Source: Sphingomonas sp. DG1-23
GTDB lineage: Bacteria; Pseudomonadota; Alphaproteobacteria; Sphingomonadales; Sphingomonadaceae
Assembly: GCF_030730875.1 (NCBI RefSeq)
Contig: NZ_JAVAMA010000012.1
Span: 124,001-188,000, forward strand
Reading direction: 5' to 3'
DNA length: 64,000 nucleotides
The notes below the pieces were generated by a model that ran no database searches, had not been told where the DNA came from, and worked only from the letters and a program-made list of their open reading frames with translations. Positions 29,214 to 37,767 of the stretch are shown piece by piece (within the stretch, counting starts at the first letter, position 1; each line of letters opens with the position of its first letter). The translations under genes were made by a program, and so were the position numbers.

Positions 29214-29235
29214 ATATTGACATCGATGTCCATAT
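29214..29235. promoter_or_regulatory. 22-bp palindromic operator overlapping a promoter
   Basis: ATATTGACATC|GATGTCCATAT pairs at 10 of 11 positions and nearly matches the perfect palindrome before fadE (31762-31783). It overlaps a consensus -35 box TTGACA (29217-29222), with TTGTAT at 29241-29246 as a possible -10, 18 bases on. A degraded second copy, ACATCGGTGTC, lies at 29249-29259. Position and form suit repression of the DUF2147 gene by the convergent TetR regulator. Confidence 0.65.
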
Positions 29236-29274
29236 GCGGATTGTATGAACATCGGTGTCAGTAAGGAGTCGATC

Positions 29275-29742
29275 ATGGTGAAGTCCCACAGGGGCGCGCG
29301 AGGAGCGGGGGTGGCGGCTGCAGCGGCGGGGTTGATGGTCGCGCTGACCGCGGCGGCAGCCCCGGCAGGGCAGGCGGGCGACAAGGCGCTGATCGGCCGC
29401 TGGCATACCGAGCGCGAGGGCGGCGTGGTCGAGATTCACCGCTGCGGACAGGCGCTGTGCGGCCGGGTGGTCGACGGGGCCCGGCTGCGCGTCAACCCGG
29501 ACCAGCGCGACGTGCGCAACCCCGACCGGGCACAACGTGGCCGCAAGGTGTTGGGTGCGCGCGTGCTGAGCGGGTTTTCCGGCGGGCCGGGCAAGTGGAA
29601 GGGCGGGCCGCTATATGATCCCGAGACCGGCAACGGCGCCGGATCGGGGACGCTGACCCTGGTCAACCCGGACACGCTCAAGGTGCAGGGCTGCATCGCG
29701 AGCTTTCTCTGCAAGACCCAGACCTGGCGCCGCGCACGCTGA
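29275..29742 (+). CDS. DUF2147 family secreted protein
   Basis: About 155 residues: signal peptide (GVAAAAAGLMVALTAAAAPA), then IGRWHTEREGGVVEIHRCGQALCGRVV and KWKGGPLYDPETGNGAGSGTLTLVNPDTLKVQGCIASFLCKTQTW. These are the start and end blocks of DUF2147, a small periplasmic beta-barrel-like family of unknown function. Four cysteines could form two disulfides. The ATG at 29275 has AAGGAG at ideal spacing; the ATG at 29245 lacks one and lies close to the promoter. It ends one base before the convergent TetR stop. Expression is probably controlled by the operator at 29214. Confidence 0.87.
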   Translation: MVKSHRGARGAGVAAAAAGLMVALTAAAAPAGQAGDKALIGRWHTEREGGVVEIHRCGQALCGRVVDGARLRVNPDQRDVRNPDRAQRGRKVLGARVLSGFSGGPGKWKGGPLYDPETGNGAGSGTLTLVNPDTLKVQGCIASFLCKTQTWRRAR

Positions 29743-29743
29743 A

Positions 29744-30349
29744 CTAGGCGCGGGACGGCGCGATCAGCAGCGGCAGGATCTGGGCGACCAGTTCGCGCGT
29801 GGCGCCTGCCTGCTGATCGAGCATCCGGCGCAAATGTGGTCCGATCAGTGCGTCGCCGAATGCGCAGACCGCGATCAGCAGGACGATGTTGCGGATCCGC
29901 GCCTCGCTGTCGGGGCTGTCCGGCACCCGGGCCCGGACCGCGGCGACGAGATCGGCGACTGCCTGCTCGAGCGAGTCGAAATAGTCGAGTTCGCGCGCGA
30001 GCACGAGCCACGCGGCGAGCTGGCCGGCACCGCCCTTGCCGAAGGCGTCGAACACCCGGTCGACAAGGCGCGTCGGCGCCTCGGCATCGACATAGAGCGC
30101 GCTGACGGCATCGCCGAGCGCGTCGGCGAGGTCGCGGATCATCGCCTCCATCAACGCGGTCTGAAGCCCCGCCGCCGAGCCGAAATGGTGAATGACGTTG
30201 GTGTGCGACATCGCGATCGCGCGGCCGACATTGGCGAGTGTGACTGCTGCCGGGCCCTGTTCGATGAGAAGGATGCGGGCGGCGGTGAGCGCTTCGTCAC
30301 GGGCTTCGGTCGCGCTGCGCTTGCGCCTCTTGGTGTGCGAGACGGTCAT
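29744..30349 (-). CDS. TetR-family regulator
   Basis: A 201-residue regulator with a basic start (HTKRRKRSATEARDEALTAARILLIEQG) and a helix-turn-helix, VTLANVGRAIAMSHTNVIHHFGSAAGLQTALMEAM. The C-terminal ligand domain is helical. The ATG at 30349 is chosen; the open frame back to 30433 is not supported. It lies between genes that share the ATATTGACAT-type palindrome (sites at 25743, 29214 and 31762) and is the best candidate for the protein that binds them. I see no copy of the palindrome before its own start. Ligand probably an acyl-CoA or related molecule, judged only from the fadE operon. Confidence 0.87.
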   Translation of the reverse strand: MTVSHTKRRKRSATEARDEALTAARILLIEQGPAAVTLANVGRAIAMSHTNVIHHFGSAAGLQTALMEAMIRDLADALGDAVSALYVDAEAPTRLVDRVFDAFGKGGAGQLAAWLVLARELDYFDSLEQAVADLVAAVRARVPDSPDSEARIRNIVLLIAVCAFGDALIGPHLRRMLDQQAGATRELVAQILPLLIAPSRA

Positions 30350-30439
30350 GCCCCGGCCTTGGTCGAACAAGTTGCTGCGACAAATCGGGCAATGTGAGGA
30401 CTTGTGCCCGTCCGGGACTCTTCTTTCCCGCAACTCATT

Positions 30440-30853
30440 CGCATTTGCCTGAACCTTGATCTGTATTCTCGAATGTCTCCCCGGACGCGACTTTCACGCG
30501 CCGCTGGAAGCGGGGATAAGGATGTGCCGCCTCCAGACGGGCATGCCAATGCCTAAAATGAAGAATGAGATGAGGGCCGAGAGGATCGTTGCGACAGTGC
30601 GGTCGCTGCATCTACCGCATTCTGGTGCCCATGCCTCGGCGCAGACCTTTTCGCGGAGCAGTCGCTTCATTTCGACCCGCATCGCCCCGATCGCTTTCGG
30701 CACGGTTCACGCTCGCCTGCAACAGCCTGACCGGAGATTATTGACCAATTGACGCGGGCCTCACCTTCCGCCGGGCCGCGCCTCCGTCAACGCGCGACGG
30801 CAATCCTTGCCGCGTCGCCGGCAAATCCGGCTTTACCGGCGCGGACTTTTGCC
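30440..30853 (+). pseudogene. Decayed tandem copy of the PraB-like gene, including its leader
   Basis: This block is a damaged duplicate of the unit beginning at about 30864. Upstream parts align (CGCATTTG...TTGATCT...CCCCGG). The leader matches closely: GTGCCGCCTCC is identical, and ACGGGCATnCCAATGCCTAAAA has one difference. GGTGCCC-ATGCCTCGGCGCAGACCTT matches the signal-peptide end. TTCACGCTCGCCTGCAACAGCCTGACCGG corresponds to ITLNCGLNGTG but in another frame. GGCAATCCTTGCCGCGTCGCCGG matches the GNPCRVTG coding end. The middle of the gene is missing and several frameshifts are needed, so no product is expected. The unit spacing is about 424 bases. Confidence 0.7.
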
Positions 30854-30942
30854 AACCGCGATCCGCATTTGTCCTGACTTGATCTTTACTGTGTTCGCTA
30901 TCCCCCCGGTCTTGAACCGCGCGCGTCCTCTTAATCGGGGGA

Positions 30943-30981
30943 GGCAGGGTGTGCCGCCTCCGAAACGGGCATTCCAATGCC
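30943..30981 (+). promoter_or_regulatory. Conserved 5' leader with two small hairpins
   Basis: Just before the ribosome site of the PraB-like gene, GGAGGC...GCCTCC and GGCATT-CC-AATGCC can each form a 6-bp stem. The second stem is mostly kept in the decayed upstream copy (GGCATGCCAATGCC), and the sequence between is the best-conserved part of the duplication. This suggests a structured leader that controls translation or stability. No known riboswitch is recognised. Confidence 0.35.
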
Positions 30982-31003
30982 TAAAAGAACGAGGAGAGGA
31001 ATA

Positions 31004-31480
31004 ATGATCAAGAAAATCCTGGCGGCAGGCGCGCTTGCCGCGTCCGCGGCGTTCCTGGTGCCCCAGGCTTCGGCGCAGACCTTCTCGCCGAACGGCCCCA
31101 TCACTCTGGCCAGTATCGGCACCATCACCGTCAGCAAGGGAATCACCCTCAACTGCGGCCTCAACGGCACCGGTTCGGTTTCGGGTGGCGCGGCTTCGGT
31201 GAGCACGATCAACCTCACCGGCGGCCTGTGCCCTTCAGTGACGTTTTCGGGCACGCCCTATACCGTCACATCGACCTCGCTGACCTCGATCACGCTGAAC
31301 GGCGTCGTCGTCACGGCGATCACCGGAAGCTGCGCCGGCACGCTGACCGGCGCGTACAACCAGTCAACGGGGATCATCACCTTCGCCAATGCCTCGATCC
31401 CGTCGACCTCTGGCGGAAACCCTTGCCGCGTCACCGGCCGGGTCCAGCTCTCGCCGAAGGTGACCTTCACGATTCCCTGA
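31004..31480 (+). CDS. Small secreted Thr/Ser/Gly-rich protein, PraB-like (alkane oxidation activator family, tentative)
   Basis: A 158-residue protein: signal peptide (KKILAAGALAASAAFLVPQASA), then a low-complexity mature part rich in T, S and G. Four spaced cysteines are visible: TLNCGL, GLCPSV, GSCAGT and NPCRV. The pattern FSPNGPITL...TVSKGITLNCGL...LTGGLCPSVTF recalls PraB-type proteins of alkane- and biofilm-related contexts; I hold this name loosely. ATG at 31004 follows GAGGAGAGGA. A decayed duplicate lies upstream, and a strong hairpin at 31489 probably ends the transcript. It may be a surface or extracellular protein helping with hydrophobic substrates, which would suit the fatty-acid genes downstream. 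Confidence 0.75.
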   Translation: MIKKILAAGALAASAAFLVPQASAQTFSPNGPITLASIGTITVSKGITLNCGLNGTGSVSGGAASVSTINLTGGLCPSVTFSGTPYTVTSTSLTSITLNGVVVTAITGSCAGTLTGAYNQSTGIITFANASIPSTSGGNPCRVTGRVQLSPKVTFTIP

Positions 31481-31488
31481 CGCGTAGC

Positions 31489-31518
31489 CGGAGTCGGCCG
31501 GCATGCCGGCCGGCTCCG
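31489..31518 (+). terminator. Strong GC-rich hairpin after the PraB-like gene
   Basis: A near-perfect 15-bp inverted repeat centred on GGCATGCC (arms CGGAGTCGGCCGGCA and TGCCGGCCGGCTCCG, one G-T wobble), nine bases after the stop codon. It is followed by CATTCTGATTTG, a weak T-rich stretch. Likely transcript end. Confidence 0.55.
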
Positions 31519-31547
31519 CATTCTGATTTGCGAACTCCACCGACCTC

Positions 31548-31638
31548 GCCGAGCGGCAATGCGCCGAACCTGCCGGTAGCGTCCTTCGACCCGACGCCGA
31601 CCTTCGTACAGGCAAGGTAGCCGCTCGGCCTTCTTTTT
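31548..31638 (+). other. Long-range inverted repeat ending in a T-run, in the spacer before fadE
   Basis: GCCGAGCGGC (31548-31557) pairs exactly with GCCGCTCGGC (31620-31629), which is followed by CTTCTTTTTCC. The 62-base interior has no credible reading frame. This could be a second terminator or a small structured RNA. The rest of the 31481-31805 spacer holds only the hairpin at 31489 and the operator at 31762. Confidence 0.3.
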
Positions 31639-31761
31639 CCTCACCCGCTCACGCGCAGCCTCCCCGAGACGGTGGCCGGCCGGCGCAACACATCCGAGGC
31701 GCCGCGCACCGGGGATACTCCCGGCGTCGCGGCCATTTTGTAACTTGACGCCGGCCAAGCA

Positions 31762-31783
31762 ATATTGACATTAATGTCAATAT
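31762..31783. promoter_or_regulatory. Perfect 22-bp palindromic operator before fadE
   Basis: ATATTGACATTAATGTCAATAT is a perfect inverted repeat, 22 bases before the fadE ATG. It matches the site at 29214 at nearly every position outside the centre. A TTGACG lies at 31745-31750 and could be the -35 box, placing the palindrome over the promoter core. Binding by the TetR regulator at 29744 is inferred. Confidence 0.7.
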
Positions 31784-31805
31784 CACCGGCGGCTGGAGAC
31801 TGGCC

Positions 31806-34295
31806 ATGGCGTTCTGGATTGGCGCATTGATCGTTGCGGGCTTCCTGCTCGTCCTGTTTCAGGCGCATGCCTGGTTGCACGTCCTGCTGTTCGCGGCGTG
31901 GATCGGCGCCGGCTATGCTTTGGGCGTGATCGGCTGGCAGGCCGCGGCGACGCTGGCGGTCGTGCTGATGCCGTTGTCGATAGTCGCGCTGCGCCCGGTG
32001 CGCCGCATGGTGCTGACGGCGCCGATGCGCGGCGTGTTCCGCAAGATCATGCCGCGGATGAGCCCGACCGAACAGGCGGCGATCGATGCCGGCACGGTGT
32101 GGTGGGACGCCGAACTTTTCGCGGGCAAGCCCGATTGGCGCCGGCTGCTCGCGACGCCGGCGCCGTCGCTCACCGGAGAGGAACAGCGCTTTCTCGACGT
32201 GGAGACCGAAAAGCTCTGCGATCTGTCGAACGATTGGGACAGCACCGCGGTATGGCAGGATCTGCCGCCTGCGGCCTGGGCCTATGCCCGCGAACACGGC
32301 TTTCTGGGGATGATCATTCCCAAGGCTTATGGCGGTCTCGGCTTCTCGGCCTATGCGCACAGCCAGGTGATCCAGAAATTGTCGACGCGCTGCTCGGCGG
32401 CGGCGGTGTCGGTGATGGTGCCCAATTCGCTCGGGCCCGCCGAGCTGCTCCTCCATTACGGCACCGACGCCCAAAAGGACCATTATCTGCCCCGGCTCGC
32501 GCGCGGCGAGGAGATTCCCTGCTTCGCGCTCACCAGCCCCTATGCAGGTTCCGATGCGGCCTCGATCACCGATACCGGGATCGTCTGCCGCGGCACCTGG
32601 CAGGGGCGCGAGACGCTGGGCTTCCGGACCAGCTGGAACAAGCGTTACATCACTTTGGCGCCGATCGCGACGGTGCTGGGGCTTGCCTTCCGGGTGCGCG
32701 ATCCCGACGGGCTGCTGGGTGGCGAAACGGATCTCGGGATCACCTGCGCGCTGATCCCGCGCGATCATCCGGGCGTCCGGATCGGCCGGCGCCATTGGCC
32801 GCTCAATGCCGTCTTCCAGAACGGCCCGACCTCGGGCGACGACGTCTTCGTGCCGATGGAAATGGTGATCGGCGGACGCGAGCAGGTCGGCAATGGCTGG
32901 CGGATGCTGATGGAGTGCCTTGCGGCGGGGCGGGCGATCTCCTTGCCCTCGTCCAATGTCGGCATGGCCAAGCTCGCGGTAGGCGGGGTGAGCGCCTATG
33001 CCGCGATCCGGCGCCAGTTCAATGTGCCGATCGGCATGTTCGAGGGCGTGCAGGAGCCGCTCGCCCGGATGGCGGGGCACCTTTACGCGATCGACGCGAC
33101 GCGGCGGCTCGCGGCGAGCGGGCTCGATCAGGGCGAGAAGCCTTCGGTGATCTCGGCGATCGCCAAATATCATGTCACCGAGCGCGCCCGATTGATCGTC
33201 AATGACGGGATGGATCTGATCGGCGGCAAGGGCATCTGCATGGGGCCGGGCAATTTCCTCGCGCGCGCCTATCAGCAGATCCCGATCGCGATCACCGTCG
33301 AGGGCGCCAACATCATGACGCGCACGCTGATCATCTTCGGGCAGGGTGCGATCCGCTGTCATCCGTATATCCTCACCTTGCTGCGCGCGGCGGAAGAGGA
33401 AGCAGGGCTCGCGCGGTTCGACCGGGCATTGTTCGGCTACTTTGCTTTCCTGCTGCGTAATGCGGCGCGGGCGCTGGCGTTCGCGACGCCGGCAGGGGCG
33501 CTGATCCCGATTCCGGCCGGCGCGGCGCCCGCGCTGGCGTGCTACTATCGCCGCGCGACCCGGCTCTCGACGGCGCTGGCGCTGGCGAGCGATCTTTCGA
33601 TGGCGACCCTCGGCGGCACGCTCAAGCGGCGCGAGACGGTCACCGGGCGGCTTGGCGACATCCTGTCGCAATTGTTCGTCCTGTCGGCAGTGCTCAAGCG
33701 CTTCGAGGACGAGGGGCGCCCGGCGGCGGACCTGCCCTTCGTCCATTGGGCCGCGCGCGACGCGCTGGCGCGGGCCGACACTGCCTTGCGCGAAGTGATC
33801 GCCAACCATCCGAGCCGCGCCGCGGCGCTCGCGCTGCGGTTGCTGGTGCGGCCCTTCGGCGGGCAGTTCGCGGCGCCCGACGATCGCGCTGCCGCTGCCG
33901 TGGCGCAGCTCGTCCAGTCGCACGGGCCGGCGCGGGATCGTTTGCTCGCGGGATCGTGGACGCCGCGGATGGAAGTCGATTCGATCGCCGCGACGCATGT
34001 CGCCTTCGATCTCTATCCTGCGGTCGCCGCAATCGAGACGCGGCTGCGTCCTGCGATCCGTGCGGGCAAGATCGCGCGGCTGCCGCAGAATTTCCGCGCG
34101 CTCGGCGCATGGGCGGCCGAGGCCGAGGCGAAAGGGCTGATCGATGCGAGCGAGCGCGCGGCGATCGCCGGCTTCGCGGAACATGCCGATATCGCGATCC
34201 AGGTCGATGATTTCGCGCCCGATCTTGGACTCGCCGAAGGGCTGGGCCTGCGCGACGCCGGCAAGCCCGGCGCGCTTGCGGAGGCGGCGGAATGA
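31806..34295 (+). CDS. fadE: Acyl-CoA dehydrogenase, FadE type
   Basis: A 829-residue flavoprotein, close to E. coli FadE in length (814). Two or three hydrophobic N-terminal segments (residues 1-70) are the membrane-anchor region typical of FadE. The dehydrogenase core contains HGFLGMIIPKAYGGLGFSAYAHS, CFALTSPYAGSDAASITD (FAD/substrate contact), QFNVPIGMFEGVQEPLARMAGHLY, GKGICMGPGNFL and ITVEGANIMTRTLIIFGQGAIRCHPY. A long FadE-specific C-terminal domain follows. It makes the trans-2-enoyl-CoA in the first step of beta-oxidation. First gene of a six-gene operon, probably repressed through the palindrome at 31762. Overlaps the next gene by four bases. Confidence 0.92.
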   Translation: MAFWIGALIVAGFLLVLFQAHAWLHVLLFAAWIGAGYALGVIGWQAAATLAVVLMPLSIVALRPVRRMVLTAPMRGVFRKIMPRMSPTEQAAIDAGTVWWDAELFAGKPDWRRLLATPAPSLTGEEQRFLDVETEKLCDLSNDWDSTAVWQDLPPAAWAYAREHGFLGMIIPKAYGGLGFSAYAHSQVIQKLSTRCSAAAVSVMVPNSLGPAELLLHYGTDAQKDHYLPRLARGEEIPCFALTSPYAGSDAASITDTGIVCRGTWQGRETLGFRTSWNKRYITLAPIATVLGLAFRVRDPDGLLGGETDLGITCALIPRDHPGVRIGRRHWPLNAVFQNGPTSGDDVFVPMEMVIGGREQVGNGWRMLMECLAAGRAISLPSSNVGMAKLAVGGVSAYAAIRRQFNVPIGMFEGVQEPLARMAGHLYAIDATRRLAASGLDQGEKPSVISAIAKYHVTERARLIVNDGMDLIGGKGICMGPGNFLARAYQQIPIAITVEGANIMTRTLIIFGQGAIRCHPYILTLLRAAEEEAGLARFDRALFGYFAFLLRNAARALAFATPAGALIPIPAGAAPALACYYRRATRLSTALALASDLSMATLGGTLKRRETVTGRLGDILSQLFVLSAVLKRFEDEGRPAADLPFVHWAARDALARADTALREVIANHPSRAAALALRLLVRPFGGQFAAPDDRAAAAVAQLVQSHGPARDRLLAGSWTPRMEVDSIAATHVAFDLYPAVAAIETRLRPAIRAGKIARLPQNFRALGAWAAEAEAKGLIDASERAAIAGFAEHADIAIQVDDFAPDLGLAEGLGLRDAGKPGALAEAAE

Positions 34296-35587
34296 GCGAC
34301 CGTTATCTCGACTTCGCCAATTCGGGGATCGGGCATTGGCTGACCGGCACGCTCGGGCTGCCCCAGCCGGTGCCGATCGATCGTAATCCGCTGCGCGTGG
34401 CGGGATCGGCGCTGGTCGCCGATCCGGGCGGCGGACGGCTGGGCGGTCTGTTGGAGCGCGAACTCGAACGGCTCGGCGTTCCCCGGCGCGCGGACGGGCC
34501 GGTCGACGCGCTGATCGTCGACGCTACCGGCTGCGCGACCGTGGCAGCGACCGGCGAACTCTATCGCATCTTCCACGAGAGCCTACGTTCGGTGCGGCCG
34601 AACGGCCGTATCGTGCTGCTCGCGCAGGATCCTGACCAGGCGCCCGGCGAGGAAGCCGCCGCAATCTGGCGCGGGCTCGAAGGTTTCGTGCGTTCGCTCG
34701 CCAAGGAAGCGCGCAAGGCGATCGCGGCGCAACTGGTCTATGTGCCCGTCGAGGGCGAACCGGCGCTGGGCAGCACGCTCGGCTTCCTGCTGTCGGGACG
34801 CTCGGCTTATGTGTCGGGACAAGCAATCCGCGTTGGCGTGGCCGCCGTGGGTTCGGCCAATCTGCAGAGGATTGTGCTCGTCACCGGCGCCTCGCGTGGC
34901 ATCGGTGCGGCGATCGCCGCGAGCTTCGCGCGATCGGGTGCGCATGTCACAGGACTCGACATGCCTGCGGCGCAGGACGCGCTCGCCGAGCAGGCGGGGC
35001 GGCTCGGCGGCAGCGCGCTCGCGCTCGACATCACCGCGCCGGACGCGCCGGGGCGAATCGTCGAGGATGCCCGCGCAAAAGGCGGGTATGACGTGATCGT
35101 CCACAATGCCGGGATCACGCGCGACAAGACGATCGCGCGGATGGATGCGGATCGCTGGAATTCGGTGATGGAGGTCAACCTCGCCGCGCCGATGCGCGTC
35201 ACTGCCGCCTTGCTCCAGGCCGGGCAGATCCGAGGCGGCGGCCGGATCGTCGCGGTATCCTCGCTGAGCGGGATCGCCGGCAATGTCGGCCAGACCAACT
35301 ATGCCTTGTCCAAGGCCGGGGTGATCGGCTGGATCCAGCGGCTGGCGCGCGAAGTGGCGCCTGCCGGGATCACCGCCAACGCCGTCGCGCCCGGCTTCAT
35401 CGAAACCCGGATGACCGCCGCGGTGCCGTTCACGATCCGCGAGGCGGGACGGCGGATGAATTCGATGGGACAGGGCGGCCAGCCCGAGGACGTCGCCGAG
35501 ACGATCGCGTGGCTCGCCGAGCCCGGCAGCGCGGGCATCTCGGGCGAGATCGTCCGCGTCTGCGGCCAGAGCCTGTTGGGAGCCTGA
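34292..35587 (+). CDS. 3-oxoacyl-ACP/CoA reductase-like SDR (long FabG type)
   Basis: A 431-residue short-chain dehydrogenase of the long FabG (FabG4-like) form. Residues 1-190 are a degenerate Rossmann-like N-terminal domain. The active domain starts near 195 with RIVLVTGASRGIGAAIAASFARSGA (TGxxxGIG). It has HNAGITRDKTIARM, the catalytic Ser in VSSLSGIAGNVGQTNYALSKAG and the Tyr-x3-Lys in the same stretch, then NAVAPGFIETRMT. In this operon it should interconvert 3-hydroxyacyl and 3-ketoacyl thioesters, taking the place of a FadB-type dehydrogenase. ATGA overlap with fadE. Confidence 0.88.
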   Translation: MSDRYLDFANSGIGHWLTGTLGLPQPVPIDRNPLRVAGSALVADPGGGRLGGLLERELERLGVPRRADGPVDALIVDATGCATVAATGELYRIFHESLRSVRPNGRIVLLAQDPDQAPGEEAAAIWRGLEGFVRSLAKEARKAIAAQLVYVPVEGEPALGSTLGFLLSGRSAYVSGQAIRVGVAAVGSANLQRIVLVTGASRGIGAAIAASFARSGAHVTGLDMPAAQDALAEQAGRLGGSALALDITAPDAPGRIVEDARAKGGYDVIVHNAGITRDKTIARMDADRWNSVMEVNLAAPMRVTAALLQAGQIRGGGRIVAVSSLSGIAGNVGQTNYALSKAGVIGWIQRLAREVAPAGITANAVAPGFIETRMTAAVPFTIREAGRRMNSMGQGGQPEDVAETIAWLAEPGSAGISGEIVRVCGQSLLGA

Positions 35588-35591
35588 CGCG

Positions 35592-36497
35592 GTGCTGGCC
35601 GAAACGCTGATCGTCGAGCGGCCGTCCTCTTCGGCGGCGGTGCTGCTGGCGGGGCTGACGACCCTGGCGAAATCGGCACCGACGCACCCGGTGCTGCCGA
35701 ATGTGCGGCTGGTGCGTCCGGACCTGCGGATCGAGGCGGCGCCGCTGGCCGAGTATCGCGACCTGTGCGGCTTCGACGAAGCGCAGGGCGTGCCGCCGAT
35801 CTATCCACATCTGCTCGCCTTTCCGCTTCATCTTCGGCTGATGATGCGGCGCGATTTCCCTTGGCCGTTGGCAGGAACGGTCCATATCGCCAATCGCATC
35901 GTTCAGCATCGCGCGCTGGCGATCGGCGACCGGCTCACCGTCGCGGCCGAGTTCGGCGGGTTCCGGTCGCATCCGCGGGGCCAGGCATTCGCGATCTCCG
36001 CCGAGGCGCAGTCGGGCGGCACGCGGATATGGCACAGCGAGAGCATGTATTTGCGGCGTGGCGCACGCTCGGCGTTCGGTGCGCCGGTGGCCGCGCTGTC
36101 AGATAGCGAAGCTGCGACCACCCGAACTGGCGCAGAGCGGATCGAGCGTGCAGTGGCAGCGCGCTATGCTCGCCTTTCGGGCGACCGCAACCCGATCCAT
36201 ATGTCCTGGCTCGGGGCACGGCTGTTCGGGTTCGAGCGGCCGATCGCGCACGGGATGTGGACCAAGGCGCGTGCGCTGGCGCGGGTGCTGCCCGCAGGGC
36301 CGGTCGAACGACTGGCGATCGAGGTGGCGTTCCGTGCGCCGATCCTGCTGCCCGGCCGCGTAACGCATTTCGCCGATCCCGTGGCCGACGGCACTGTTTT
36401 CGCAGTGCGCGACGGCGCGGGAGAGCGGCTTCATCTCGTCGGCCGGCTCGGCCGCGATCTCGTCTTCGAAAAGGGACCAAATGCTCAGCATCAGTGA
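35592..36497 (+). CDS. MaoC-family dehydratase/enoyl-CoA hydratase
   Basis: A 301-residue double hot-dog protein. The C-terminal half carries the hydratase-2 signature: YARLSGDRNPIHMSWLGARLFGFERPIAHGMWTKA, with catalytic Asp and His. Hydratase activity complements the SDR and thiolase around it, so fadE, this gene, the SDR and the thiolase make a full beta-oxidation spiral. The gene starts at the GTG at 35592, four bases after the SDR stop, and overlaps the thiolase start by 17 bases. The N-terminal half is more divergent and may be structural only. Confidence 0.86.
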   Translation: MLAETLIVERPSSSAAVLLAGLTTLAKSAPTHPVLPNVRLVRPDLRIEAAPLAEYRDLCGFDEAQGVPPIYPHLLAFPLHLRLMMRRDFPWPLAGTVHIANRIVQHRALAIGDRLTVAAEFGGFRSHPRGQAFAISAEAQSGGTRIWHSESMYLRRGARSAFGAPVAALSDSEAATTRTGAERIERAVAARYARLSGDRNPIHMSWLGARLFGFERPIAHGMWTKARALARVLPAGPVERLAIEVAFRAPILLPGRVTHFADPVADGTVFAVRDGAGERLHLVGRLGRDLVFEKGPNAQHQ

Positions 36498-37767
36498 ACC
36501 GCGCCGGGTCGCGATCGTCGGCGGCAGCCGGATCCCGTTCGCACGCTCGAACACGGCTTATGTCGATGCGTCGAACCAGGAGATGCTCACTGCCGCGCTG
36601 CAGGCGCTGGTCGACCGGTTCGGTCTGGCGGGCGCGCGGCTGGGCGAAGTGGCGGCGGGAGCGGTGCTCAAGCACGCGCGCGACATCAACCTGACGCGCG
36701 AAGCGGTGCTGTCGACCAGCCTCTCGCCGGAGACCCCGGCCTATGATCTTCAACAGGCATGCGGCACCGGGCTCGAGGCCGCGATCCTCGTCGCCAACAA
36801 GATCGCGCTCGGGCAGATCGAGGTCGGCATCGCGGGCGGCGCCGACACCACTTCCGATCCGCCGATCGCGGTGAACGAGGGTTTCCGCCAGGCGCTGCTC
36901 GCCGCCAATCGGGCGAAGACGACGGGCGGGCGGCTCAAGGCGCTCGCGAGGATTCGGCCGGGAATGCTGTTCAAACCCGAACTGCCGCGCAATGCCGAGC
37001 CGCGCACCGGTCTGTCGATGGGCGAGCATTGCGAAGTGATGGCGAAGCGCTGGGGTATTTCCCGGGCCGATCAGGACGAACTCGCGGCGCGGAGTCACCA
37101 TAATATGGCCGCCGCCTACGACCGCGGCGACTTCGACGATCTGATCGTGCCGTGGCGCGGGCTGGCGCGCGACAATAATCTGCGCCCGGACAGCAGCATC
37201 GAGAAGCTCGCCAGGCTGAAGCCGGTGTTCGATCGCGAGCACGGCACCCTGACCGCCGGCAATTCGACGCCGCTGACCGACGGCGCCGCGGTGGTGCTGC
37301 TCGCCAGCGAGGAATGGGCCAGGGCGCGTGGCCTGCCGATCCTCGCCTGGCTGCGCGCCGGCGAAACCGCGGCGGTCGATTTCGTCAATGGCGCAGAGGG
37401 CCTGTTGATGGCGCCGGCTTATGCAGTGCCGCGGATGCTCGACAAGCTCGGCATCGCGCTTCAGGATTTCGACTATTACGAGCTGCACGAGGCATTCGCC
37501 GCGCAAGTGCTTTGCACGCTCAAGGCGTGGGAGGACGCCGAATTCGCGCGCGACCGGCTGGGGCGCGATACGCCACCGGGGCCGATCGACCGAAGCAAGC
37601 TCAACGTCAACGGCAGCTCGCTTGCGGCGGGCCATCCGTTCGCGGCGACCGGCGGGCGCATACTCGCCAATCTCGCGCAGATGATCGATCGGCGCGGCGG
37701 CGGGCGCGGGCTGATCTCGATCTGCGCGGCGGGCGGGCAGGGCGTGGTGGCGGTGGTCGAGAAATGA
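36481..37767 (+). CDS. fadI: Acetyl-CoA C-acyltransferase (thiolase), FadI type
   Basis: A 428-residue thiolase. The nucleophilic Cys is in YDLQQACGTGLEAAI. GLSMGEHCEVMAKRWGISR is the FadI-type central block. NGSSLAAGHPFAATGGRI holds a catalytic His, DYYELHEAFAAQVL the second His, and SICAAGGQGVVAVVE the acid/base Cys. All catalytic residues are present. Length and motifs fit FadI (the large trifunctional-complex thiolase) better than PhaA. It cleaves 3-ketoacyl-CoA to acetyl-CoA and a shortened acyl-CoA. Overlaps the ligase gene by four bases. Confidence 0.9.
   Translation: MLSISEPRRVAIVGGSRIPFARSNTAYVDASNQEMLTAALQALVDRFGLAGARLGEVAAGAVLKHARDINLTREAVLSTSLSPETPAYDLQQACGTGLEAAILVANKIALGQIEVGIAGGADTTSDPPIAVNEGFRQALLAANRAKTTGGRLKALARIRPGMLFKPELPRNAEPRTGLSMGEHCEVMAKRWGISRADQDELAARSHHNMAAAYDRGDFDDLIVPWRGLARDNNLRPDSSIEKLARLKPVFDREHGTLTAGNSTPLTDGAAVVLLASEEWARARGLPILAWLRAGETAAVDFVNGAEGLLMAPAYAVPRMLDKLGIALQDFDYYELHEAFAAQVLCTLKAWEDAEFARDRLGRDTPPGPIDRSKLNVNGSSLAAGHPFAATGGRILANLAQMIDRRGGGRGLISICAAGGQGVVAVVEK

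Noticed and set aside
30456..30752. 98-codon frame in the spacer before the PraB-like gene
   Set aside because: It crosses the decayed duplicate out of register; only the ASAQTF piece is meaningful, so I treat the region as a pseudogene.
31641..34184. 847-codon frame on the minus strand
   Set aside because: Antisense to fadE, low-complexity Arg/Asp composition, no motifs.
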